The notes beneath the pieces were generated by a model. It made no database searches, was not told the DNA's origin, and worked only from the letters and a program-made list of their open reading frames with translations. From Pyrrhoderma lamaoense (lineage: Eukaryota; Basidiomycota; Agaricomycetes; Hymenochaetales; Hymenochaetaceae): 64,000 nt of DNA. Of this stretch, positions 36,981 to 48,572 are shown in pieces. Where the stretch lies: assembly GCA_002794735.1 (NCBI GenBank), contig NBAZ01000003.1, positions 2,524,310 to 2,588,309 on the forward strand, written 5' to 3'. Position numbers and translations under genes: made by a program. Each line of letters begins with the position of its first letter. The stretch's first letter is position 1.

Positions 36981-38359
36981 ATGTCTCAAAGTAGAAAAGG
37001 GGCTGCGGATTCAGCAAATCGCGTCCTTCAAAAATTCCGTGAACGCGCAGAGTCAGGCCTTGAAGCTCATACTGATATTGAACACGAAAATCGAAAATAC
37101 ACATTATTAAAAAAGATAGACTGTTCCGATAATTTATTGGCCAGTAGCGAAAGTCCGAGTCAGGGCTCTGTTTGGGTAAGTCATACGGATGTTATGTGAA
37201 GCTCTTAGAATCTATCTGATATCATTCTACGAGATTTGTGAAAAAAATCAGTTGACCAAAACAGACAATACAAAGTATAAGTTCGTGTCGAATGTGGTTT
37301 TGATATGTTGGTACCTTCCAAGTCACGACGATAAAGAAGATAAATCAGATGAATATGTTCAGGCGAGAAAAGTTTGGGAGGACGATATCAGGAGAAAAAT
37401 AAATAATATTCAAGATAAGCCAAAATCGGAATATCGAGTATTATTTGGGACAACCATTCTTTCAGAGGTATTTGATTTTCTCCTGCTTATTACCTTTTAC
37501 ATACCCACGTAGTGATATATCTTTCAGGATAGGTGTGTTCGTATTTTCAACGGGAAGCCAAATAAACACAGGTATACTTTTCGTATCGCTGAATTCAAGT
37601 ATAATCCGTTTAGAACTAGAACAAACCCAAAAGTACTTGAGGGCTCAGAACTTGAAATCGATTTAGGGAAAATAAGTTGGTCGTCTCAACTTAGAGAAAA
37701 TGAGGAAGTGAACATTGGTAGTTCTTGCTATGGGGTTATCTGGGTAAGAAGATCAAAATCTCCATATATTGCTACTAATTCACCACTCCACAACGCAGAA
37801 ATGTAAGAAAACACGGACAACGAATAAAACTTTCACTAAGAAAGAGGAAACCAATATTGCTGTTTTGTGTATTTTTGATCCCGATACAGAAAAAAACCGC
37901 GGAACGAATGGAAACAAAGTCGCAGCACAGTGGAAAAAGGACGCTGAGAAATGGGTAAAGAGTATACGAGAAGAAGATAAAGGTATAAAAACTCTTAGAT
38001 ATGGTATCAAAGCTCTGGTATACTTTGCTATTCGTGCATACTACTTACCGAATTCATGATAACTGACCCTTTTCTATTAGGGTAAAAAGATAGGAATTTA
38101 TAATGGGTTACCCAAAGTAAAGCAAAGTGTCGAAGATGAGGTTACTGACGGTACCTACCACATTATTCTACTATCAATCCGGGGCTATGTTGGTCTTTCT
38201 AAAAAAGGAATAAGAGAAATTGGTCCCTTAGAAATCCCCGCCTTAAGTACGTTACCAAGCCTCAGTTGGAAACCAACGAAAAAAAAGATCCTTCCCTCTC
38301 AAGCATTAAGCGTAGTTCAGCGAAAATTACCTAATCCTTATAAAAAATACAAGAAGTAA
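36981..38359 (+). CDS. Unknown basic protein with an internal duplication
   Basis: Five exons joined by canonical introns (37176-37233, 37468-37527, 37744-37798, 38018-38080) in perfect phase, 380 residues, no frameshift. This argues for a real, maintained gene. It is Lys-rich and ends KKYKK. Two regions look alike: LLKKIDCSDNLLASSES...GSVWICEK in exons 1-2 and IDLGKISWSSQLRENEE...GVIWKCKK in exons 3-4, both with a VW/IW-x-CxK ending at an exon boundary. A third hydrophobic strand region is YHIILLSIRGYVGL. No transmembrane segment, signal peptide or known catalytic motif is seen. I do not recognise the family. Confidence 0.65.
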
Positions 38360-39109
38360 GCTCAGATTTTTTTGGACAAAATGTTATGCCAATGATTTTA
38401 ATGAAACTATCCACTGCTATCTAGAAATCGTGGCCAAACTTGAAACTTCAATTTAGACCATCAACATCAGTATCACTATGCCTCTTTCTATGCTATTGGC
38501 TATACCCTGCCGTACTACAGCCATTCTGATAGTATCCTACAGAAGATGGATATTATCTTACTAGATATTTTATTATTTTACTAATGTGTAGCTCAAGTAT
38601 ACTATCATTAACACGGAAGTCTAGTAGACATGTTTTGCAAACAGGGCAGATAATACCCTTTTGATTTTTACAATATAGTATATGTTTCAGTTTCAAATGG
38701 CCTTACAAATACTAGAATGTAGAAACTAACAGAATATGTGCTAATTTTCTTGAGGTTTACGCATATATTGTATATATTAACTACTGATCGCCGGAGTTTG
38801 GAGATTGAGCTATTTAGTATCTTGGTGGAACCTGACTCGATCTTGAATTTTCAAGTCTTATATGAGGAGCTCTAAGAATAAGCATCGAGCCAAGCTCGAG
38901 AATAGGCGCTCTTCGTAATTTGATTGACTAGATAAAAGGGATCTCGAATTTTCTTATCTGTAAATACACCTTATCATGTAAGCAACTCTATAAGCCCAAG
39001 TTCTCATCGATTATCGAACCTCGTTACAATCCTCGTTTTATCCATTGTTGTACTTAGCTATATTCATACTGTCTGTTGTGGTAAACCTTTGCTTAGCTGT
39101 AACGCAGAA
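38360..39109. other. Intergenic region, about 750 bp
   Basis: AT-rich 3' flank of the unknown gene, running into the decayed serine hydrolase. Nothing recognised. Confidence 0.4.
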
Positions 39110-40193
39110 ACATCTGGGTCCGCCGAATGAAGCCCATCGGCGTCGCATACTTTCTCACGAAATCTCGGGTTTGTTAGTGAAGTCATTCGTGAAGAACATG
39201 TGCAGGGAACATCAATCGGTATAGTCCGCATAGATAGCTCAACTATGACTGAAATAGGGGGATGGGGAAAGAGTGATGATTACAGAAAACCTTTAAGGAA
39301 GATGTAAGTGGAACATATGTATATCCTGAGTTATGAAAACCGAAACAGGTATATGAATTCATCTAGACTGCCTTCGCAATTGCATCGTTGAAAACTAAAC
39401 GTTAGGACAGGCACTGGTATTATTCCTGGTTTCAGGAGCTTGATAGAGTTGTTACCACAATGAAAAATTTGGACTCATCTTACTAACAAGTAGTGATATC
39501 GGAGATCGAATGGACGAACGTTTTTCGAGACGAGTCATTGAGAATGCGTTTGAGCATAACTAGTCTAATAGTTATTTATACAACTAGTTTGAGGTGAGAG
39601 TAGAAGGTCAGAATGCTTACAAAAGCAATAAATCGTTTGATTTTTTACAGTGTAAATTCTGAGAGGGGTATTTATCGGGGGCAAGCTAGTTGAAAGCTTT
39701 CTTTACCAATAGAGTCATATTCTAGGACCTATTATGCTGTGGATTACGGGAACATCACTTTTTGTGCATATCAGTGTACACATCCAGCTGTGATACCTGG
39801 TCAATTGCATTGTTCTCTACTTCTTGATGACTTTGCACGTGTTGATGTGGCTGAAAACCACACAGTCACCATGCCTGAGCTGCTCGAAAAAAAACGCCTC
39901 GAGTCTGTTTCTCTCAGATACGGATGATACATGAGTTCCCCGATGTCTTTTCTGCTAGGTTTGTCACGCTCTTTCCAACTGGATATGGTAAAGATACTAT
40001 ACCCTTTACATACGAAGGCGACAAGGGACCCTAAGTACACTTTGCAATTAATCTGAAGGATAACAGGGACCTCTATGTCGGTGACTTCACGGCATGCGGC
40101 CTCATTCGTGGTATTGAGACTGTTAAAGGGGACCGTGTGAACGGTACCGGAGGTCACCCTGTATCCATGGTATGGTTTAAGAAGGTTGATTGA
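39110..40193 (+). pseudogene. Decayed beta-lactamase-like serine hydrolase
   Basis: A remnant paralogous to the gene at 14,900-17,061. The 5' part reads VIREEHVQGTSIGIVR then IGGWGKSDDYRKPL, matching the ERVLHEEQVRGLALGIIR...GAWGTSSEEGRL region of the intact copy. From 39,721 the C-terminal domain is recognisable in pieces: TYYAVDYGNITFCAY, then VTLFPTGYGKDTIPFTYEGD, ACGLIRG and a final SMVWFKKVD stop, parallel to SLVWFEKIDD in the intact gene. The middle, which would hold SxxK, YxN and HSG, is missing or replaced, and several frame changes and stops separate the pieces. Unlike the single-base breaks elsewhere, this is real decay. Confidence 0.8.
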
Positions 40194-40475
40194 AAGGTCA
40201 TTTTATATGATGAGCATATTGTATGAGAAATATCAACTTAGTATGCACCGAGGTATAAATTACTATTGCTCTACCATTATCAAAACAAATGATATGTATG
40301 ATATACATGTAGTAATAATTTTTAAACTTGTTGCTAATTAACACTGGCACATGACCGTGGGAGATGACTGCTTCATACGCGTGTAAACTCGGACATTGTT
40401 GGAAACGAGGTTGGCACGAAACTATAACGGCGACGTGCTCAACGTCCACTCGAAGCCAGCTCATCTCCGAGCACC

Positions 40476-43400
40476 ATGGCGCACTTCGGTGACGGTATGC
40501 CACGTGGGGTTGACGACGTCTTCAGCCCTGGTGCCGTCTCAAGTAGTGTCGATCACGGTTCCAATGACGCTGACGATGTCGCGTTGTCTTCAGCAGGCAA
40601 CATGCGTACTTACCTTCAGAATTTACTCGATAATAAGGAACGGCAGCTCCAGCAGGCTGGAACCCTCGGACAGCGTGTACTGGCGCAGCAGATGGAGCTT
40701 GAGGAGCGCATTCGTCAGCTACAAAACTTGGATAGTGACAAGAATACCCGTGAAGAGCCCAGCACCGAGATGCGAATGCGTTACCGTGACTTGATCTCCA
40801 CAGTTAAGTCTTGGGATGAGGAGAACGCTCAATTATCAAATGCTCTTGGAGGTCTGACAACTGGGAAAGATTACCGTGAGGCCCCCGCTATTCATGAGTT
40901 TCGTCAAGAATCGGCTTCACAAGCTCCTTCAGCATCCCAGTCTCGAAGGGCTAAGAATGCTGCTCATAGGGCTAATGACGTTGGTAAGAAGTATTTACTC
41001 ACTGTCAATAGCTTCCTATATGAACTTGTTTTTTTTTTCAGAATTCGCATTTGAGATAGGGAGTAGCCTCTTAACTGAGGTTCGACGATTACAAAGCTTG
41101 TTGGGTGAGCGCGATAAAGCAATTCAGAACATGAAAGAGGAAAGAGATGACTTGGAGAAGGCTGTGGAATCCCTTAGGACAGCGCTTCGTACTCAAGAAG
41201 TCAACACTGGTATGTAATTACACACAGAATGAGACTGTATAGCTATTGAGCCCAAACATAGATAAGTTTAAGGAAGAAAATTGGAACCTTGAAGTATCGC
41301 TTCAGGAGTTACGCACACAGCTAACTGATTCCCAAGCTTCTGCTCAACGGAATGAATCTGAAATGAAGCGACTCACAAAAGCATTGACCTCTGCCCGTGA
41401 AACAAATGACTCAAGTAAAAATGAAGTTGAGCGTCTTCAGCTTGCCATTGAAGACATCAAAGTCAAGCATGAGACCGATGTTGCACTTCATCGTAAACAC
41501 GCTGCTTCTCTGGCGCGTGATAAGTCCGATCTTCAGCAAGCTGTTGATACGTACAAGACGGAATTAGCTCGTGCAACACGACGGCTTCCTCGTTTTGGTT
41601 CTCCCTATACACCTGACGGCCGAAGCGATATACAAACCCCTCGTCTTCCAGATGAAGAAGAGGATCCATTTGGACCTGGGACAACCGGTTTGTCAACAAA
41701 CCGTCGACGTCTTGATACCTCAGGCATATTCCCTCCGGATGCTTTTAGTCCTGAATCAGTTGATAATTCCCCAGATCCGTCTCCATCTCGTCCATTCATG
41801 GCTCCAAATCATCCTGCTAATGAGATAGAAGCTCTTCAGCAAAAGCTTGCACATGCACAACGCCAGATTAATACTCTTAAGGGAACACTTGGCCGCGAAA
41901 AGGAGCTTCGTATGGAATACCGTCGGAAATTACTTGAGGCTGGTGTTAAGGAAGAGCGATTGGAAGACGATGAGATTGAGGATTGTGAGATTGAAAGCGA
42001 TAAATCTCGCCCACTTTCTCGTCCTTCTGCATTCAAGGGGAGGGGGCGTGGAACACACATGAGACGTAAAGGTGGTCGTACACTCTCCGAAAGGCTTATG
42101 GCTGCTAGAAGGTCCCTTTCAGATGAAGACGAGGATGTGCTGTTACCTGAAGATTCTGATGTACTATCATCTACTAATCCCCCAGATACTACGACAGACT
42201 CCAATACTATTGACACTAGCTTGACTAGCCTTGTCCTCTCTTCTCCTTCTTCACCAATACTCGAACCTCTGTCTAATCGCGCTAGCGTAGTAAGTGTGGA
42301 AGGTATGGATCCCGATTTTGCAAACATATTACGTCGAGCACCTTCTGGATCTTCTGGAAGACGTGGTAGTCCCTTGATTCGTAGCGGACGGGGTGGTCGT
42401 GGTTTGTTGGGTAGGCGCCGTGGGGGCACAGCGTTTCAAGAACCACGACCCACGTCTCTCGTCGGTGCACCAGAAGCCCTTGCTGCAGAGCTAGGCACAG
42501 ATTTAAGCTTCGCAAATTCGAGTATGACTGGTATGGAGAGTGTGAGGGAGGTCGATGATGAAGCACAAAAAGAGAAGGTTTTTGTCGATTGCGCTTGCCA
42601 AACCGAATTAGAGGGGGCGGAAAGGACTAAAAGTGTGATAGGAAGGCTTACGGATTCATGCATATCTTGTGTTCCCGACGTCTCAGAGGCAGAAGTACAG
42701 GTTGATATCGGCCTTTCATCAGGACTTTCTGAACCAAAAACGAAGTCACTACAAGAGTACTTTGTCGGCGATAACAATGTTGCGCTGCAAACAGAACTTG
42801 CTCAGCGTGTAGAAGCCGGGGTTACAACATTGCCTGAGATTTCCCCAATACGTCTCGATGTCAGTGTTATGACTGACACTGAGAAAATTGTTGCTACTTC
42901 AGAAATCGAAACTCAGACTGATCCTATCCCGGAACCAGAACCCGTTATCATCGTAAACGATGTAATAAAGGAAGTAGAAGTGGTCAAAGAGGTGGAAGTG
43001 ATTAGAGAGGTAGAGGTCATAAAAGAAGTTGAAGTCGTGAAAGAAGTTGAAGTCGTAAAAGAAGTTGAAGTCATAAAAGAGGTCGAAGTCATAAAGGAGG
43101 TTGAGGTTATTAAGGAAATCAAAGCGGAATCTCCTCGTCTTTCATCTATGCAGCGAGAACTTGTCAGTGTTGAGACCCAAACTTCCTCTCCTGAGGAAGT
43201 TTTTCCCCCGCAATCTCCGGCTTTGCCTTCAGTTGTACTTGGCCAACTCGCTCAGCGGCGGCTACGATACCTCAGTACTACTTCTACGGCTACTGCTATC
43301 CCTCATCATACATTACAGAGTGTACAGGATGAGGATGAGGATGGGCATGTTAATCTCGCGTACATAACATCCCCTGAGCTTGGAAATGAGACTGAAACGG

Positions 43401-45782
43401 ATCCTGAAGCTTACCAGGATGCTCGAGATACCGCACCAACACCCTCTGCGACCGATTCAATCAATGAAGATGATTTCCACTCGATGTCTACTATGACTGA
43501 CAATGAATTCTCTGATGATGACGACGACGACGTTGATGATGAGGACACCCAGAGCATCAAAGCTTCTGTTCTGAATTACAAACAAGACCAGCCTACCTCA
43601 CCCTCCATACCTGGGCGTGGGGAGCTCCAATCTGGTGTCAAAGCCACTTATGAGTCTTTAGGGGTGGAAACAGAACCTATTGTGGAAGAGCTTCCAATCA
43701 AACGGAAGCTGGCTGATATGTCTATACAAACTGATGCCTGGGAACCTGAACCTACTGCTGTATCTAAGATATCCTCAGGATATGGATTGTATCGTGTTGG
43801 ACCAAGTTCACAGCAGTTCCAGTTTGTTTCTCCGACGGCCGCAGTTGGCACTGTATCAACACCTGTTACTCCTCAGACACATGCAGCTCCTTCACAAGCA
43901 TCTAATGACACCCCAGCATCAGTTTCTGCTCGTCCCATGCGATTTTCTTCTCCCTCCCTCCCTGTAGAAAGTGAAAGGAGGAATTCTTTGGAAATAACGC
44001 CCGAGCCTAGGTCACGACAACACACACAATCAATGAACATGGCAATTGCTGGAATTGATAAATCTCGCCCACCAACAATGATGTTACCTCCTCCTCCAAA
44101 GCTACCCCCACCTTCTAGTATGCCACCGCCTTCATTTATTCCCGAAAAACGTAGGCCAGCATCCGCTCTTTCGTCTCATCGCGAGATGCCTCCTCCTCGA
44201 CCTTCTTCTCCACCTCCACCAGAACTCATACAAAGGGCGACTACGCCAACATTTGGTTCTGTTCTTACGGTGCCAGGAAGAGTAAACTCTGCCGCGCGTC
44301 AACATGGGTCAAGTCTCCCCCCCGTGGCTGTTCTCCGGCAGCCGGTATCAACAAATAGCTTCCGGTCCGTTGCAAATACGCCTCTGCACAATCAACCTGT
44401 AACTGGCGGTAGTTCACCATTCATCGATCGTCGCTATCAATCTGCAGCATCCTTGTTGTCAGATGGTGATGATTTAGCTTCCCACCGTTCCTCAGTTTCC
44501 TCAGACTTCCACCATCATCGTCCTCGTTCTGAAGATCATGCTGGCACAAACATGCTCAACACTCCAATGACTCCAAATCGTCTTACGGATCTTCCAGGCA
44601 CTTCTGGGCTTTCTACAGACCCAGCTGCTATAAGTGCGATTACTCAGACAATGATTGGAGAGTGGTTATATAAGTATCAGAGACGAACAATCGGTAAGGG
44701 TCATGGTCAAACACGCCATAAGCGTTTCTTTTGGGTACATCCGTATACTAGAACTCTATACTGGAGCCCTGGAGATCCTGGCTCAACCAATGTTACTGAA
44801 CAAAGCTCAAAGAGTGGTTAGTATACTATTTTACTGTGTTAGTCAGCGTTAGGCATGCTAACTTGGGTCTTCTAGCTTATATCGAATCGGTTCGTTCTGT
44901 TCTTGACCCGAATCCGATGCCCCAGGATTATATCAGTATAGTATCGTTATCTCAACACCGCAAAGAGAGATGAAGTTTACTGCTCCGACTAAGGAACGTC
45001 ATGAGTTATGGCTAAAGGTAAGCTTTATATCCATGGCTATATTCATATGTACTTGAGTGCTAAATACACGTGAATAGGCATTGTCTTTTCTTCTATCTCG
45101 TTCATCGCTCCCTATACAATCTCCAACAGCTACTCAAGTTAATGGTCCTCCCGTCACTCCGATTCGAAACGGGGATATATCATCTCCGATGTCTCAACGC
45201 ACTGGTCGTAGTGAGCTATCAGGGATGTCTAATGAATCACCTTGGAACATCACCAATGTAACTCCCCGAGGAGGTAGGCGTAGTCGTTCTCGAGTATCTA
45301 TGCGTGGCTCTGTTGGGAAAAGATCTGGAACACCTGCTGCTGAATACTTACGATGGACAGACGGACCGGGAAGTCCTGGTGCTCGAAGTATGCATGGATT
45401 TGAATTAAGCCAAAATACTGATTTGGATGATGATCTTGACTTTGAAATTCACGACTCAACAATGAGTGATCAAGAAGGATATGAAGGACTAGAGAATGTA
45501 CGGGCGTGTTGTGATGGTAGGCATACTGTCGGCCGTGCTTCCGGTCTTCACGAACATCTACACGATCACGTACACTCAAATAACCGTGTCCATAAACCCA
45601 TACCTCAGTTTCTCCGAAACAGTGAGGCGCCCCTAGAAAATCCTCGCCCCTCTAGACCTTCTTCACCAGCATTTTCCTTCCGTTCCCGAGCTAGTAGTCG
45701 TGTTAGTGGCGAAGGGGTTAGAGACCTTCTGTCAAGATTCGGAACCCGAAGATCAAAGGCAACAACATCACAGGAGGGTTGA
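40476..45782 (+). CDS. Num1/ApsA/Mcp5-like cortical anchor with C-terminal PH domain (apparent 1-nt frameshift)
   Basis: Family members sit at the cell cortex, bind PI(4,5)P2 through the PH domain and anchor dynein and mitochondria, so nuclear migration is the likely role. Five exons (introns 40984-41041, 41210-41261, 44817-44875, 45018-45077), about 1,692 residues. The N-terminal third is coiled coil (NLLDNKERQLQQAG onward). The centre is disordered, with a KEVEV[VI] hexapeptide tandem (42961-43122), acidic runs and poly-Pro. The PH domain starts near residue 1354: GEWLYKYQRRTIG, RHKRFFWVHPYTRTLYWS, SAYIESVRSVLDPNPMP and MKFTAPTKERHELWLKAL. One more C is needed at 44920-44923 to give NPMPPGLYQYSIVISTP. 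A Ser/Arg-rich tail follows. Confidence 0.9.
42961..43122 (+). repeat. 18-bp tandem repeat coding for a hexapeptide array
   Basis: About nine imperfect 18-bp units encode KEVEV plus V or I, with one R for K. Third positions vary (gaagtagaagtg, gaggtggaag, gaagttgaagtc) while the peptide is kept, which suggests selection on the protein rather than recent slippage. It lies in the disordered centre of the Num1-like protein. Confidence 0.8.
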
Positions 45783-46506
45783 TGTTGAATACACAATCAT
45801 CTATTCATTTCTGCATCCAACCTGTTGATATACCGCTTCACGTTTGCAATCATACCACTCTTATATTAACGCTTGTCATTCCTTTTAATTCAATATCAAT
45901 CCCACTAGTTTTAGCCCTTCCTTTTTGTTCCTCTCATCTTTTCATACTCAATACCGTTCTAGCTTTTATTATGGTTAATCTTGAGGCTCTTGCTTGTATC
46001 TCCTTCCTATACTTTTTTTACATCCTGGAGAATGTTTAAAAATTGTCGCTCGTTCTCGAAGTTGTTGCTATATATATTTGTATCATGTTACGAGATAATT
46101 CTAGGAGAATACATTACACGTTACTAAAATACTCAGAAAGGCTTTGGAGGGAATATCATCACTCAGTGTTTTTTGGAAAGCATACGAAAGTTACCTAACT
46201 AAAGTTGTCTATGAATCGGTAGAGATTGGAGACGTTTTATTTTAGTCCGTTTAGAAGCAATCAGGTATGCGTCCTTACAAAGGGGTTTTTAACAAATAGC
46301 TCAATGACTAATAATCCACCTGAACGATGGGACGCGATGACACGCGTGTGACTGTGACAAGTTGAGAAAGATGAGACGCGTTGTTTATGTCACGGTGTTC
46401 ATACATACATAACGTGTATAAGACGTTGTCCTTTTTTCTAACCACCATCCAGCAATCTTTGTTTGCGACATCTTCCACAAGCTAACTTCCAGCGATACTT
46501 TTGAAG
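45783..46506. other. Intergenic region
   Basis: About 720 bp between the Num1-like gene and Dbf4. The first part is T/C-rich 3' flank with an open but featureless frame to about 46039. No clear repeats; a CA/TA-rich stretch near 46400-46420 may be the Dbf4 core promoter. Confidence 0.4.
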
Positions 46507-48348
46507 ATGGCAACCGTGTCACGTCAGCCACTCGCTCCTCGTGCGCTGCATCAGTTGCCATCTACACTACCACATTCCAAGTTACAACTTACTCCAAAGC
46601 AGAAGCGGGCTCGTTCTCCGGATCCTTATGCATATTACGCGCCACATGAGCCTACATCAGTAAAGCGGCATAGAACACAATCTGCAGTAACGAAAGAAAA
46701 CATACCAGACAAGGAAAAACGTCGAGCGGAACGTGAAGCACTAAAGGAGGAATTTAGAATCAAATACACCAGGGCATTCCCTTCTTGGACTTTTTACTTT
46801 GACACCTCGGACGCTGAACGTGACTTCCTTGCTCCACGTATTCTTCACTTAAATGGGGTGAATGATGTTTTTATAATTTCAAACGTTGACTTAACTAATT
46901 CTCATCGGTGGCGCCGGATTTCTAGCATATTGCCAAGTTTTTCTCTAATGAAGTGACACATTTTATCACGAACCAACCTATTCCGGACACAACTGTCGAA
47001 CATAATAAGGAAAATGTTACCCGCTCGCTCTTGAATACGGCAGTCAAAAGTCCCATAAAACTGAAGGGAATGCAAGTGATCTCTCAGATAGTTGCTACAC
47101 ACTTTGACTGATGTTATTATGCAGACCGGATGAAGTTCTATCCTCAGGATACGAAACTCTTGTTCGTAAGGCGAAACAATTCGGGATGAAAATCTGGGAT
47201 ACAAACAAACTTGACTCTGTTCTCACGAGATGCTGTGTCCCTGCTTCCTTCTCCAATACTGATGCACAACAACATCGCACCTTGACTAGTCTTCTGGAAT
47301 CGGAAAGACGATACGGTACTACAACAGAGCGGGACCCTACTCAAAAACGTCATGATTATCATTATTTTTCAAAAGGGAGTTATTTTGTACTAGTAGAGGA
47401 TGTGCGACAAGAGCTCGCAACTATCGCTGCGCTGGAGTATCCCGTGGCTAGGGTAGGTGATGGAAAGGAAAGGGGATCGTGGCCTATTCCGTACTGTCAT
47501 CCATTAAGCCGGGGTCCGTTTATTGAATATAATGAAAAGGAAGAACGCAAAAGAGAAAAACAGGAACGGTTAGAAAAGGAACGCGAAGAACGGAGGGAGA
47601 CAGAATTAAAAAGGTTAAGAATGAAACAAATTCAACTTCGCAAACAGTCTGATCTTCGTAGAACTGTCTCAATGAATAATCTCCATAAGACACAGAAAGG
47701 TGCTTATGACTGTTTTCCCCCTTCACGGAACGATGATGCTTCTGGTTTTGATTCAGTAGCCACTTGCACTTTACCCAGTTATGTCGCAGCTTCTGGCAAC
47801 AGTGTATCTTTGACGTCAACATTCGGGACGACATCAACCATAGGATATGGCAGCTCGGCAGTTGGTGGAATCGGAGTAGGGGCTTCTTCATTCCCTCTCA
47901 GTCTTCGAGGACGTTTTCCGAATGAAGTAATGACCTCACGACGCCTCGCCGAAAAGGATCGTACCGGAAGTGCAAGCATGAGTAAAGCGTCAGCGTCGTC
48001 AGCGATGATGCCACCTCCGGAACTACCTACCCGTAGGCAGACGTTACTCCGAAAATCTAAAAGCACGAACACGCTGAGGCTATCAAGACGTGACGAGAAA
48101 AGCAAGCCTGGTTATTGCGAGAGTTGTCGCCAAAAATTCGAGAATTTCAAGGATGTATGTATGCTTCAGTTTTGTGTAGATGCTGAGACTCATCCTTTGC
48201 TTAGCATATACGCGGTCGCCGACATCAAAAGTTTGCCAACACAGATGCAAATTTCATACAACTAGACTATGCCCTTAACCGCGTTCGGCGTCAAACACTT
48301 GCAGAAATTGAGGAAGCGGAGCGAGAGATGACAACTCGCTATTCATAA
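46507..48348 (+). CDS. DBF4: Dbf4/Dfp1/Him1-type regulatory subunit of Cdc7 kinase
   Basis: Activates Cdc7 for origin firing in S phase; nuclear. Four exons; introns 46858-46925 and 48155-48204 are clean. Motif N is BRCT-like (HIAKFFSNEVTHFITN, then ETLVRKAKQFGMKIWDTNKLDSVL). Motif M covers KGSYFVLVEDVRQELATI to WPIPYCHPLSRGPFIEYNE. A long Glu/Arg/Lys helix and a Ser-rich linker lead to motif C, the CCHH zinc finger GYCESCRQKFENFKD joined to HIRGRRHQKFA. The second intron (47076-47124) does not close in phase: two extra bases (a fourth G in GGG at about 47067-47069, and a G at the AAG/GT donor) would give KLKGNARPDEVL. About 558 residues. Confidence 0.9.
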
Positions 48349-48572
48349 CCTCTTTCCTTTCTTCTCTCTTTTTTTATAAGCACATAACAGGCATTGTATA
48401 TTGTTCAAGTAGTCAATATGATATTAATCTTAAGTTAACCAGTAAGATAAACAAATAAAACATATTTCAGGGGTATTCACGTTGTAACGCCCACGTGACC
48501 CGTTCTAGTCACATCGTGAAATCTGTTGAACGTGAACTTAATATTCTCTTCTACAGAGCTTTAGCTTTTTGT
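48349..48572. promoter_or_regulatory. Short intergenic promoter with CACGTG
   Basis: Only about 220 bp separate Dbf4 from the next start. CACGTG at 48492-48497 lies 75-80 bp before the ATG at 48573. Confidence 0.35.

Noticed and set aside
41836..42429. 197-residue minus-strand ORF
   Set aside because: Antisense of the low-complexity Ser/Arg/Asp-rich centre of the Num1-like gene; composition bias explains it.
42913..43122. Minus-strand Thr/Ser repeat ORF
   Set aside because: Antisense of the KEVEV tandem repeat, not a separate gene.
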